From the NCBI GenBank assembly GCA_024349245.1, contig JALDNG010000015.1, forward strand, positions 16,548,001-16,612,000: a stretch of 64,000 bases of DNA, written 5' to 3'. The position numbers were made by a program, and so were the translations under genes. This stretch comes from Neodontobutis hainanensis (taxonomy: Eukaryota; Chordata; Actinopteri; Gobiiformes; Odontobutidae). The notes under the pieces were generated by a model. That model searched no databases and was not told the DNA's origin. It saw nothing but the letters and a program-made list of their open reading frames with translations. Shown in pieces: positions 1 to 13,900 of this stretch (position 1 is its first letter; the number at the start of each line of letters is the position of its first letter).

Positions 1-110
1 TGATCTCCGCTCCCCCCAGTGTGAATGTGTGAGTGTTTGTGTATAAATCGATGAATGGAATGATGTAAAGCACTTTGGATGCACAAGAAGGGTATCCAAT
101 GAAATGCTAG
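1..110 (+). repeat. Tail of a teleost dispersed repeat (SINE-like), cut by the window edge
   Basis: The first bases read like the 3' portion of a common fish short repeat: a GTGAATGTGTGAGTG-type stretch, then ATGTAAAGCACTTTGGATG. In teleosts this signature often ends tRNA-derived SINEs whose heads resemble the element at 36.3-36.5 kb. Only the tail is inside the window. The family assignment comes from remembered resemblance, not from an alignment. Confidence 0.4.
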
Positions 111-748
111 AACCCTAAATGCAATCTGCTCCACAAAGGTGCCCCTAGTAAGAACCAGCTGCAGGTGAGAAAGTCATACGTATGCTACCTTTGTAGTTTG
201 ATGAAATTGAATGCATTTGTTTGGGTTAATTAAACCACAACTCTCCTTTTTTGTGACCAAGTACAATGATTAATATAAAAATGTAACAGAAAATAAGCCA
301 CAATAATTTTGTCTTTTATATATCTAACAACTATGTTTTTCTAGACTTTGGCCTGTTCAGGTAAACCCTTTCTCCAGTTGTTCTTGCTTTTAAGAAAAAA
401 TTAGAGCTACTTCAAATTATTCATCTTGCAGAATACAAGGAAGATACTGTGAGGTAAAAAGTTTTTTTTAGTGAACATGGCTGTTTTGACAGTTCAAGGT
501 AGCTGTTACCTGCAGGATTGTCGAGGACAAACAGACCCAGCGTGGGTGGACTTCAGTGTACACCTCCAAAGGTCTGCCCACATGAGTTGAGTAAACAATT
601 CTAAAATATTCACTGGCAGATTTCAAAAGTGATATTTAGTCAACACAAGTTTCATGGGTACACTGAATAACTGAGGAAAGGTAGTATAAATTGCAACAAT
701 CCTGGACAATAGTTACATTTATATTTTGTCTCAACCAGACTGCTCACT

Positions 749-866
749 GTCTGTGAAGGTTCTCAGTCATCCAGGTCGTCTTGAAGAAATGGTTAAAGCA
801 AAAGCATCCGGACTTTTCAAGGTGAGAAAACGAGTCCAGGTGCTTTTGCTTTAACCATTTCTTTAA
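749..866 (+). repeat. Foldback element, copy A (short form)
   Basis: This copy begins with the family head CTGTGAAGGTTCTCAGTC. The head is followed by an inverted repeat with arms at 784-814 and 833-863, which pair at 29 of 31 positions around an 18-nt loop. The arms carry the GGTTAAAGCAAAAGCATC core and its complement. The same head and core recur near 16.0, 30.4, 34.1 and 59.7 kb. I see no flanking duplication here. Confidence 0.7.
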
Positions 867-1050
867 ATGAAAGTATTTATTGTAAAACAAAGAAAGAATT
901 ATTATGTTTGTGGCTTGGTGCCTTTGTTTATAATATAGTATGTATTTTTATTAAATGTTTTGACGTTTTCTGGAGACTAACAATTATCAGTTGATGGAAA
1001 TGTGTCCTTTCAACTTTTCACCTGTTTTACGAGCCAAGAGTAAAACAAGA

Positions 1051-1283
1051 CTATTTCAGTGTTCCACTTTTTTGTTTACATAATTCACAACAATACGTTA
1101 ATATAATATAGTATACTTTCACAATCAACAGGTGGCATTTCAACTGTGTTAAACAGACAATCCACATAAGCTCACATCCCATAAATGTATCATAAAAAGA
1201 TCTGAAGAGAGCAGCAGGGTCATAGGAGTTCACCTCAAACAAAAGAGCTGCCATGTTGCCAATCAGCAGGAAGTATTTCAAAG
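1051..1283 (-). CDS. Possible terminal coding exon of an unidentified minus-strand gene
   Basis: On the minus strand a pyrimidine-rich tract ending in TTTGTTACAG (AG at 1284-1285) looks like a splice acceptor. The frame following it stays open for 77 codons to a TAG stop. The early part includes a hydrophobic segment (KYFLLIGNMAALLF) and then NSYDPAALFRSFYDTFMG, with ordinary vertebrate codon choice. An AATAAA poly(A) signal lies at 947-952, about 100 nt past the stop, as expected for a last exon. I do not recognise the protein and cannot find upstream exons. It may equally be a chance open frame in AT-rich DNA, or part of a non-coding transcript. Confidence 0.25.
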
Positions 1284-1309
1284 CTGTAACAAAGAAAAAC
1301 CTACTCAAT

Positions 1310-4300
1310 CATTTCATTATGCATTTAAACACATTTTTATTATACAGAAGATTAAGAACAACCCTATTACTCCAAACTGCTGAGGTGTTCTTTTTGCAAA
1401 ATTAACTGAATAATGACTCAAGTGGTGGAGCAGTCATCCTGTACCTATATTGCAAATACTACTTTTATGCCTAAACTTATCCAAATCTTGCATTGCATCT
1501 CAGCCCACACTTAACTTCTACCTCAGATCCTTTGGTTATTATCACAAGTTTCATCATGAGCAAGTGTTTACTGATCAGATGAAACAGACATGATGCAGAC
1601 ATAGACAACAACGAGTACATGTGGATCAGTTTCAAATCAAAGAATGCATCTGTGAATTTGAGAAACAGACGTTTTTAGCCCGTCTCTGTACATTATCTGT
1701 AAACATATTTGATTACATGTCTCTCTGTGCGACTTGAATTGGCTACGACCAGCAGTCTGAAGCAAGTCACACGGGGCAATTATAGAAGCTGGGGTTGTCT
1801 TGGCTACGGCTCAATTATGGTGCAACAACAGGCATTCATTTACTTAGAAAAAAAGAGACCGCAAAAGAAGAATGAAGTCTGGTTAAATTTGTGTTACAAG
1901 GAGAACAAATGTACACTAGAATGAGTTGGTTTATATAGCCATCTAGCAAACCACTAAACTAAAACACGTTCATTTGTGTTTGTGGAAATCGGGATGTTTT
2001 TTTCAAACCTGATTAATTTTCAAATAGAAATGTTGCATCCAGAAACACTTTTATATCTGGTTATTTGCAGAAATGCTAATTTAGCTTTTGATTTGGATCA
2101 ATATTAGCTTGGCACTGACGTGAGCTCTCTGAATATTCTCTATACTCCGTTTGTTTACTTCTTCATAGATTGTCGCCTTGCTAACGGCAGATCCCCCTTG
2201 AGGAAAACGAACTGGCAGCGAGTCCTTGCTGATACAGCGAAAAGTCTGGCTTGCCAGGCTAGATCAGTATGACTCTAAAGCCTAAATCCAACAGAGCAGT
2301 ACAAGTTAGACAGCTTCATTTTCATTAACTCACATCTTGGTATGGTAATTCTATTTTGCACTAATCTTAAATGTATCTACTTTTTGCTGAAAATCAACTT
2401 AATACAGCATGTGATTTCACGTCTCATTCAACACTTTACAGAAATTACTGACAGAAAAGTCACAACTGAAAGCGCCTCAGGCACTTACACAGGAAAATTA
2501 TAGTGTTTTCACAGTCCTTGAGAAAAGAGCAGAGGTTATGAAGAAGCTCATGTCAATTACTGTAACACACAAACATATCAACACTTTGAACTGCAAGTGT
2601 CACCAAATGAGGGAGATTTTTTAGAAAAACACATGCAGGGTTATGTACATTTTGGACCTATGAGAATAACAGAGATTTGCTGAAGCTGCTTATACAAACT
2701 ACTACAGTGGAGTCCTTACCTTCAGTTGCCATGGCTGTTTGTCAGATGTTATAAGCTATGTCTAAACCTAAACCATAAAGGACCTATGAAATATCATAAC
2801 CAATAATTAAATAAAATGGACTTGCATAACAGACAATATTTTATGCCCTACAAAGTTGAACCAGAACTATAAGTACTCACATACAGCCCTCAAATAAGCA
2901 TAAATCTTCGAGACATACAGCTATGTTTTATATCTGCAGCTGTACCTGGACACTGTCTGTTCCTGGAGAATACACACAGACTTCATTACAGTTCTTCAAA
3001 GTGTCTCATTTAGGCCTCATCAGATTTGTTCAGGACACTGCTGTTTATAAAGTTTATTTTACAGATGCTGGTTGTAGGCTATAAATGTAAAACTCCTTCC
3101 TAAGTATTCATGTTTTACCTGCTCTTCCTAAATGAACTGAGAAAAATAGAGAATATATGCATCAGTAAAGTAACCAAACAAAACCACTGAGACTTGTGTG
3201 TGTGTTACACTTTATGTGTATTGGTTTTATTATTGTAAATATCTCTACTGTTTAATTTTAACAAAGCATTTTCTTCTCCTGCGTTCACGTGGGAAGGAAC
3301 ATTCCAACACTAACAGGGAAACTAAAGTCAAAGATAAGGCATTGGACCTGCAGCTTCATTCTCCTTATCACACACTCTGACATAAAGAGACACTAGTTTG
3401 GTAAGCTATAAAGTGTTTTAGTGTTTTTACGACTGATGAAAAGTGAAGGTAATAAGGTTGTTTTATGTCATAACATTATGAATACTAGGTGTCAGTTGTA
3501 GTCCATAACTAAACCCAGAGCCATATGTTAGCAGCAGCTCTTCTACAGAACTAACATAACGCTAACTAAACTACAGAAAAAGGGATTCAGCAGATAAAAA
3601 CAACACTTAGAAGCTTTACAAGTTTTGTGCCGGTTCTGTTCTCGTAAATTTCCCTACAAGTGTTAATCCGGCCCAAACTTAGTCTCTCCAATCTTTTTCC
3701 TGTTGCTTTGGTGTTGTTTTTTGTTCTTTTTGAGTGTTAAGCAAAAAAACACATTGTCAACACAGCGCAAGAGGCCAATCATTTTCAGTCGCTACAGAGC
3801 ATCACCGTGTTTAATTTTATTTATAAACCAGGCTTTTTTACACTTTTTTATGTCAAAGAATCATCTCAAATGAGTTTGATGCTTTGTTTTTGTGTAGGTC
3901 AAAAGTTACATAATGAGGCATTAAGGGGTCACATACAATCTGATTGGGCTGTTCACAATTTAAAAGCACTGAATCCGGTTATATGTAGGTGTGCCCTAAT
4001 TATGGTGAAAAATGTATAGATTTAATTTAGGTTTTGTTTGAATCTGACTAGAACAGGATCACTTTTGAAATTATTGAACTTAAAGCTGTATTTGATAATG
4101 TCCAGTGTTTATGCTAATGACCTTTTATTTACTTACAGCTATTTAATTAGGAAGCTTTTGTATGTCTTAACAAGGAAAATGTTTGGGGGTATGCCAGAAT
4201 TTGCAAAGAGACAGATATTGCTCTTTCCTGTGACTGTCAAGACTCACAACTCCAAGAAACACACACAGTTTGACACCTACACCATCAACACCTCATAGAG

Positions 4301-7300
4301 CGGCCAGAGTGAGAGTTCTGATTAACACTTGTCATGTGCAGAAAGGAGACAGGAGGTCACACTCAATATATTCAATTTATACATTTAAACAGTTCACAGG
4401 AATCTATCTCACAGCAGTTTCACTGTTATCACATTGGACACGACCATTTGGAAGGATGTCTCCTCCAGAGGACATGACAATCTGTCAGTCTGATTGGCCA
4501 GCTTCTATTAAGCAAGAAAAATAACCTGTATTTTTTGCGTAATAGAAGCAAGAAATATATATATATTAAAAAATAATAATTTTCATTATTCATTTTCTGT
4601 TAAATTACTTATAGAAAAAATACTTTGTGAATCAAATGAGACTGGAATCCCTTCCCATCACAGCAATTTCCACTTTGTTAAACTCCTGTTGACCAGCAAT
4701 CTCTCTAAAATGGGTTGGGTGACTATTTTGATTGATTGTATATATCCATTGTGTCTGAAAGCAGTTTATTCTGTGTCTGCTTGTACTTAAATTCATGCTA
4801 ATTCTTCTTTCTATACCTCTGCTGTAAAAAAGACAAATGTTAGTCATGATGACGTTTGTTTATCAATACAACTAGATTGGCAGCACCATATTCATATGAT
4901 ATTTTTGACAAGAATTCATTTTGATTTTACATTGGCTAAATTCCCACAAAACTGACTTGCCATAATAGTTTATATCTAAAGTCCAAACAGCAGCTTTCGG
5001 AGAGGAAAAAGACCAGATGTTGCCGACTGAATGCAGCTTTTTACCAGAGGCTTATGAACAGATGAATCTTTGTCAGCGGCTCTTAACGAGGTTGTGGGGC
5101 AACACTTCCAACGGGGGCTTCTAAATGGCATTTAGTAGAAGCCATTTTCATCAGCCATGGAAGAGGCTTGAGCAGGAGGCAGAAGAATCGTGCCCCCCTC
5201 GGGCCGTTCAGTTCCCCTGTTAGATGAAGTTAAGGAGGTGGTCACAGCTGGCCTCGCTCATTCTTTCTACTTTATGCTTTCTAGATGTTAGCATTTATCT
5301 ACAGGCTAGCAACTGTGGATCCATCTTCACATGCAAATTGCAGGAAGTCCAGAGAAGCCCTAATTTTTTTTGTCTGGTTGTGTTTACTGAAGCAATGAGT
5401 GCTGCCTTCTTTGGAGTGGTTTCTGTGAGAGGAACACATGAGGAATTGTCAGTCAGTGCTAACAGCTGCACAAATTTGAGAAAATGAAATGGTGGAATTG
5501 CACTCATCTGATGTTTGAATGAGGAAACCAAAAGTTGTTGATGTGCTGTTTGTTCTACAGTGTTAGCTAAAAATTTGAAAATCAACATAGGCTTAACATA
5601 ATTCAAAATGTAAACACTACATTAACAGTGTAGATGAAGAGTGACGTGTGCCATTTACAGCTATAGTTCTCTGCCTCCTTCAGCAACCCCTTCATGAGTT
5701 TAGAACTGGTCTAAGACTGGACTTGCATTGTTTGCATTGTTAAAGCCTTGCTCTAAAGCCTTGGTTTGTCTTGGTATCCTGGTTATTAGGGTTTGACTAC
5801 AACACTAGTTCATTCAGTAAATCAGAAAGTACTATTTTGTGTCTTGTATGTCTTTCTCATCTCCTCATTACTGTCCAAAGTGTTATATATATATAGACTT
5901 CCAAAATTCAGATCATTCAAGGTTAAAGGCACTCCAGACAACAAGTTCTATAGTTCAATATTTTTTAAAACTATTAAATGCCAACAATATGCTTTTATTG
6001 TTTTATGAGGCAAACTTTAAAATGAATGTTCTCTAGATGCGCTGGGTTTATTGCAGGTCTTATACGGCACATTTTATTTTACAATCTAATAATGCTTTTT
6101 TCTGTTAGACATAAATTTTATTGATTAAATTCAGTCCATTTAAAATCCGAGGGGATTTGTAAATGGATTACACCAGCGTCCAAAATGTGATGTAGATCTA
6201 GTCCACACTATTCATCCCTGTTGTCTATTTCCTAAGCTTATTCCCTTACTCTAAAAATCTCTATAGTGGCTGGAAGGCTCATCCATCCTCACTCTTTTAT
6301 TCAAACAGCCACCTACACACCCTTATGACACTTCTATAATTTATGTTTCTTTATGCCTGTGTTAAACGTAAGCTGAGACAGAATACAAAGCCAGCATGAG
6401 GAATGTCTGCAGCAAAAAGATGCATTGTTCCAGGACGGATCAAGGTTAATCTTGTGTGGTCTCTCTGCATTAATTATAAATAGGTGCTGCAAAAATGTGT
6501 ATGTGGTTCATAATATTAACTCTGCAATAGAAATTATACAGTCACAATTGCAGAGGCCTACTGTAGATAGAATACTGTTCCATCACTTCCTCATTGGTTT
6601 AGACAATGTGTTGATTTTTGTAACCACGCTGACTCAGCAAATCCCACCCACAAATAAACCTTATTTCTGTTATTTCCTAAGTTTTCATGTTCTAATGTCA
6701 TATCAATATCTACTGCTGTTCTCAAAATTAAACTCAAATATGCACTGATTTAACTTATTCTACATTTATTGGTATTCATTTGGTTATTGACTGAAGGAAA
6801 ATTTGGACATTTGGGCAAACATGATGCCTCCCCCACTGCAGTTTCTTACATACTCTACTGTGCAATAGAAATCAAGTCTGACTATTAATCTAAAGCATGT
6901 GCACTGCAGTATGTTGGAATACAAGCAAACAGCATTTATGTCCCCAATGCCTTATAGATTTCTAGCACCTCAGCCTGCAGCACATAAAGACAGAAGTGAG
7001 AACGCTTTACCGTACATAGAATATTTAAATACGTATTTGAAGATGCACGTACACAGCCATCATCAGCGTTATCTATTTTATTTTGTGAGATTATTGCCTG
7101 ACGTGATCAAACCTAACATCTACAAGATCTGTCAGCTTTCAGACTCTCATTGTGAAGCTTAGACTGCCTTGTGTGAGCCGCAATGACACATTTTGCTCTG
7201 ATCTTTTCTAATTGGGGAATAGTGTGGGCATTAGTGGTTCTTGGCAAAAGCACAGCTACAAAGGTTTCTAAAGTCTCACTACTTTTCTAACATGTGCATT

Positions 7301-10300
7301 TTTATAGAAATTCAAACAAACAAACTACTAACATATTATAATGGTTTCATAAGTGACCTTTTAAAAGTGTTTCTTGAGTACAAAATACCCTGCCCTTCTT
7401 TTAGTTTGTATTAAAGCAGCACCTGAGATGGGATAATGAATACACCGGCAATTAGAGAGCTGTTATCTTAGCAATCAATTCAAGCTGGGCTAATTTCCTG
7501 GTAAACAAGACTGTTTTGGTTAAAGCCAAAACGTTTAAGCCTCTGTGGTGTCACTGTTTCCTATATAGACGCTAACACTGCTCTGCATTTCCCACTGTTT
7601 TTTCATTAAATTTACATTCAGCCCCTTGTTATTGGCCTGTTCTCAGTGTTCCTATTGGTGAACAAGCATAATTGATGGTGGAATGCAACACTTTTTATTT
7701 GGCCTCAAGTTCAGAGCAAACGCATTTACCTTGCACAGATTAGTTTTGAATTAAACTTATATAACACAGGTTCTAAGCAATCAGACCTTTCTCAGTAGCT
7801 CCCATGACTCATTTCTTTGAGCAAGTTTAATTATCTTTAATGGTGAAGTCAGGGGGTGTGTGTGTATCTGCGGAGAAACAAGGTCCATTCTTCATAAATT
7901 CATTAAACTGTTGGGCTTGTGCAGGAGGTGCTGCTTAAGGCAAATAAATGTCTTTTGTCATTTAAGAATGGCACAGAATGGAGTTTGCCACAATGCATTG
8001 TTTTGATTAGACCACAAAGGAAATCATCAATTGAGACCTGAATATTTTATTGTAATTAGCCATCCAAAACCGTGTTTATTATGTTTTGAGGTGTTCTTTG
8101 AGAATAAGAAAGTGATTAGAAACTCTTAGGACCTCAGTTAGCAACCAAGTTTGTAGAAAAAATGTTCACACTTTGCAGTTGTTGTGGGATAATTATGTTT
8201 CTTGTCAGAACACATAGTATATTACATTTGAAAATTAATTTGTCTGATTTTTGTCTGATTGAAACACAGGACACGATAAAGAATTACATGCATTTTGGCT
8301 TCGGGAAGGTTATATAGGTTTATTTCTATATCTTTTTCCACTTCTTTATTTGTGCATTACTGTATTAAACAATGCCCAATATAATATATTATATTACTAA
8401 AAGTAGAAAACCCTTTACACTGTCATGAAATAAAAGATGTTGCAAAGTGTATCCGCATTTGGAGTCAGAAAGTCAAAGAAATCATTGTTTCATATTACAA
8501 TTTCTTTACACATAACAGTTCTTTAAAATATCCCACATTCAATGCTTAACCAAGCCAAAACACCACCCACAATGATATGGTCCCTGTTGTGACTGTGACT
8601 GTAACAGATATCCGTTACTGTCATCTGCTAATGGTCATCATTGGCTCTAGAAAGAGTCTGTGTGTGAGGGTCACACATGAGAAAGGATGACACAGAGAGG
8701 ATTAACTTATTACATTTCATGCAGATTGCCGTTTTAAATTATGCACACATTTCTCCAGACTGGCCCTGTCTCATTGGCTATGTTTGATGGTAATGGGAGG
8801 AGCCTCAAGAAGAGTAACATAACACTGGAGACCTATAGAGGCAGGGACGTGAAAATCTATCCTGTAAAAGCTCTCTTTGTAATTAATTGGAAGACTGTCA
8901 TTTAGCTAATTATTTGCGGTGGATTAGTGGGTTTACCTGATCAGTCTAGTTTGTGGTTGGTGTCAAGTTATCGTGCACGGGCCCTCCATTGATTATTAAG
9001 TACACAGTAATATTTGATGGGCTGTCTGTCTGGTCCATTTTAAATCTACTTTGAGTCCAATGATTTCTCAGTGGACGCAAGTTTTTATAATCCAGAGGGT
9101 TTAGGAAATCTGCATAACTTAACGCATTATTAAGTTATTGTTTCTTATAAAGTCGGATGTCTCTCTATCAGAGCTCATTAAGCAAAACAACAGTCTGTAT
9201 CTCTCTCTGTTGTAGCCCAATGCTGGCACTGAGGATGCACTGTATCCATGGAAACAAGAAACTAACTTGGCAAAGCTTGAACGTGACACTTGGAGGAAAA
9301 TTCACAGTTTGGGAGTTTATGGCACTTCTAGCATCCCCACTGAAACTACATTTAAGGTGATCGTGACAAATGTGACAATGCGTTTATTTTGGGAAGAGTT
9401 GGGCTGTCAAAATAATGTGTTAACAGGACGGCAGGAGATCTAACAAAGATACACAGCCTTGACATTTTACATCACAGGAAAGTATCATTATGTTAATCAT
9501 GGGGTTATATTTGAGAGTCAAATTTTATTGAAAAATGTGTGAGATGTACAGTAGTGTATGGCTTTTCAATTTAATAAAGACAGTATGAATTATTTAAGCA
9601 TGTCTATATGCAACACTGTGCCATTATCTGGATTTTTGTTCAATTAAACTTTTGTCTCCAATGGGACCAGACTGGGTTTAGAGGGAGGGGCTTACAACTT
9701 CCCAAAGCAAACTAAGCACTACTGAGGGCTTCTTGAAATACATTGGATTTGAAAAAAATCACCATGACACCTATTTCCACTGATAAATTTTAAAATGTGA
9801 AAACAATGAAAAGGATGTTCCAGCAGTACACCACAGCTTTTTTACATGCTCTAAAAACTGTGAATGAACTAATCTTCATTTAATGTTACACAGTGAGAGG
9901 TCAGTTTGTACATACACAATAGGGCAGAGCATTTATTCTACCTTTACACAAACTGTAAATGACATACTAATTAAAAAGCACAGTCTAATATGCCTCACCT
10001 CCAGGAAAAGAAATACCTACAATGTTCTGATAGAAGCGGCACATTTTGTTCCAACACTTCATTTTCCTTCAACTTTTGTGCTCTTCTGCATATGTTTATT
10101 TTATTTTCCACATCTGTGCCTCTGCACAATTTATATGCAGCAAAAATACCAAGCACATATTTGACTAAGTGCATCGACAATTGTTTTTACTATAGCTCAA
10201 TCTGCTGCTACTTCAGTGCCAAGCTGTAGTCTAAGGCAGTACTTTAAAGAGCCGCCAGCGCTCCTCTTATGATGCTTTCCCTCTTTCTCAGATCACAAGG

Positions 10301-10765
10301 CTGTGCGTCCCTCGAGTCTCTCTTTAATGTGTCAAGAAACTAGTCCTCAGGTAACATCACCCCAGGAGCATTTGGTCTCTGCAGTTGGATGTGTCACAAA
10401 TACTGTCAAAACAAATGATATAGAAATAGAGATGTGATTCTTTTTCATGGCCTTATACAATTATTGCCTGTGGATGGTTCATTGCAACAGCCGTCAGTTT
10501 TCACAGAAGTGAGACATATCAGTGCAAATTTGCCATGCCTTTAGATTTCAATTTTACATAGCACATTACATTTTTTATTACTCTTGCCCTGATGGGAAAA
10601 GGTGTGTTATACTAGAAGCTAGGTATTTTCATTTTTTTTAACCCCAGGACCCAGCATAAAAAGAGACCTTGGCCTGTCTTTTTGTTGTGTTTTTCCTGGA
10701 GCATAAATGCCACCCAAGGCTGATTGAGACAGGCCATTGTTAAGAAAAATTAACAACCAATCTGC
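1310..10765. other. Intergenic DNA without recognisable genes
   Basis: AT-rich DNA in which the open frames are short, overlap on both strands and resemble nothing known. A slightly GC-richer block at about 4990-5500 carries overlapping frames of 87 codons (plus) and 103 codons (minus), but has no family resemblance or convincing splice structure. At about 2160-2270 there is a denser segment that may be an unclassified repeat. I see no RNA gene. Confidence 0.6.
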
Positions 10766-10767
10766 TT

Positions 10768-10977
10768 GTCCTTCCTGTGTTACCGTGGGTTCTCTCCGGG
10801 TACTCCGGCTTCCCCCCACCGTCCAAAGACATGCATGTAAAGGTCAAATGGCAGTGAAGGAATGTGGAAGTGAATGGTTGTCTGGGCATTGTCTAGGGTG
10901 TACACTGCCGAAGGCCTAAAGTTGCTGGGATAGGCTCCAGTCATCTAGGACCAAGCGTAAGAAAATGAATGAATAAA
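10768..10977 (+). mobile_element. 3' end of an L2-like LINE (truncated)
   Basis: Contains GTTCTCTCCGGGTACTCCGG, then a CCCCACCGTCCAAAGACATG-type stretch, a GTGAATGGTTGTCTG segment, GCTGGGATAGGCTCCAG, and an AATGAATGAATAAATAA tail. In fish genomes this order of blocks is typical of 3' ends of L2-type LINEs. No reverse transcriptase remains, so this is a 5'-truncated copy inserted in plus orientation. Assignment to the L2 clade is from memory of the consensus. Confidence 0.65.
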
Positions 10978-13900
10978 TAATCCTTCTTGTGCTTATTAAC
11001 AAACTAATGATTTTTGTTTGTCAGTGTGCTAGAATAACTTACCATTAACATGATACAACAATGTCTATATATTACAGATTAGATTTATAGAGGAGTAAAG
11101 GTTTTTCTAATATCTACAGTGATTTCTGCGGTGCTAGGACAGGTCAATGTGTGTCATAAATCTTTATTTCTAATGTCTGAGTTGGTCTGCAAAACATTTG
11201 GATTACAATTTACTGATACACAGCCTCATATCAAGTACTTTGCTGAACCCCTACCCCCACAACCCTGTCACTATTAGCGTTTAGCCATTAATCATTCCTA
11301 CCTCTGCGGTACATGAGATCACACGCCTGGACTCAAGGCAGGCCACTCAACCTGCCTGGGTTTCTTGAGGACATATTTACAATCACTGCTGAATGTTCCA
11401 GACTTTTAAGTGCTGTGTTTATGTCGGCCATACATACTGACAGGAAAATGGGACAATGAGTCTTACTAGTGCTTAAGAGAGAAGACAAGGCCATACTTAT
11501 ACCACTTTTAAAGGCCTTGGTCATATTATACTTGGTCCTGTCTCAATTTCAAATAAAGGACTCTTGATTTTAAACCAACAATTAAATGACCAACAATAAC
11601 TAAGACTTAGAGGGCTTTTACACCTGCCATCTTTGGCACTGACTTTCCTGTTTTTTTCCAAACCAAATTGATAAAATGTGAAAGAGTCAGCAGACCGAGG
11701 TTGGACCAAACAGCATCTCTTTGGTTTGGGAAAAAGAGGTGGTCTCGGTCCGGCACAAACTGAACCACGGTTTGTGTTTACTGCACTATACTGTACATTA
11801 TAGTAATGTATGAGATTCTGCTACCATTTTAAACAGAAAGGAAAATGCTGAGGTGTCTTCTAGCCATAAATCGCTGACTCGTGCATTCTTGTGTTTCATC
11901 AGTCATATTATTTATATTATGGCTCAAATAACATATTAAAGTGTTTAGTTGCCTTTTAGTGGCTCATGCAAATGTATCTAAGTGAATCAGTCAGGCTGTT
12001 AGTGAATATACGAAGTGCTTATGCAACTCCTAAGTGAACAAATAAAGACTAAATAAACAAATGCATGCAAGTTTGTGCAGTCAAGTGAAAAAGTCTGCAT
12101 ATGTATTCAGCAGAAACACAGCATGTCACAAGCAATTGATGCAAATGTAGAAGAAAAGAGCATCCAGACTGCTGCTATGTTGCTCTGTGAAAAATTGAAT
12201 TATGGCAAATAGAACAAAATGGATGTTTTATTTTTTTACTTGAGTCAATGTATGCAGTATTTTCTCACATTGTATTTGTCCAATATGCAAAACTGACCTG
12301 CCACGACTGCTTTTCTGTTTTCCTCGAAAGCCTCAGGCCAGAGTTTTTCTATCTGGCTACTATCTAATTGAGGCTTCAAAGTATAGGATATACTGTACGT
12401 TTTCTATTCAAGTGAACTTATTTTAAACTTTTGCATTGAAATGGGGTTATAAAAGTTTGAACAACACAAAATAAACTTTCAGTAAAATCATTATGAAGTA
12501 TGGGACCAGCCTTTTTGTGTAGTGGCATGAACAGGAACTAAAGCCATCCAATTTGTTTTTCAATTCTAAACAAAGAATTAGTCTGGTTTCTGTGAATGAT
12601 TACTGTGAAGCTGAACTTTGAGGATACATAACAAATATGCACACTGTCACTTAGTTTCGGAACAAAGTATCCCCATTACTTATCTAAATGACAAAGTTTT
12701 TTCTTTATAATTTTGTTCTGTAACTTCTCTAAAATAAACCCTGCAGTGACCTGGTCTGATAAGCAACAAGATTGTATGAATGGGGTGTTACAATGGCTCA
12801 CTTCTAGTAGATCAAGAACCACACAAAATTACATAAATGTTTGATTATCTACGTGTACTACTCGTGTTTTATAATCCAAACAAATCCAATCTATCTTTTT
12901 GTAATATTTATACAGTTAAATTATCACATACTTGTCTCTTGATAAATAATAAACCTGAGATGTTGTTCTTTCAGTGCAGTTATTTTATAAGACAACAGTG
13001 GAATCTCAAGAGCGATCCTCTGCTGAAACCAAAGGGGGATTTTCTCGCCCTCATTTTTCTCATGTGCGACTACTTTTAAATAATTGGAAGCTGAGCAAAG
13101 CTGGGCAATTCTGCCCCACTGAATGAGAGTAAAAGTCTTCTATAGGCTCCAGCAGTGAGACTGTTGTAAGAAAAAAGACAAGCCAAAACAGCTTAGATTC
13201 GTAATATCTCTCCTGCTATGTGGTGCCGTGCCATTGTAGAATTGCTGATCCCCAGGGCTTTGCAAAGAGAAAGCCATTGCAAAGGCATTCAGCTGCTTTT
13301 TGACATCGACACTACTTTACTCTCAGGGATTTAGGTCTCAACGAACAACTGGATTGATCACAGTCCCCATTGTGCTGTTAAGTCACTCTGAGCGTGTCTC
13401 CATTATAAATCAACTCATCTGAGTTTTCTTCATGATATGACTGTTATTATTGCTATAGAAAATGACTTACAGTTTCATAATGAATTGATTGGAATTTTCC
13501 GTCTGCGCTAAAGCAAATTCAATGCACTAATTATGGTGTGTCAGATCTAAATGATTTTAAATATGCCTTGGCTCTATTGAGAACAGCTTGTAATTAACAC
13601 CAGCATGGAGTCTTTTCAAATCTTTGAAATTCACACCTTCAATGTGAGGAACACAGCTGATCATAATAGCAATATCATTTGAATACAGGCCTTTTTTTAA
13701 GGGGGGGGGGGCATAATCAGACACAGCTGTGTTTTGGAAATTACTTATTTGTAGGCAGTAGGCTAAATCATACAAGACTCTAACAATGTTTTCCATTTGC
13801 TGTTATAGAGGAAATAGTATTATACGAATAATAGTCCCTAACTTCATATCAGATTATAAGAAAAAAAAATATGTTATGCTTTATCTAATCAGCAAATAGA

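Noticed and set aside
5224..5606. Opposed 87- and 103-codon frames
   Set aside because: Antisense to each other, no recognised family, no splice evidence.
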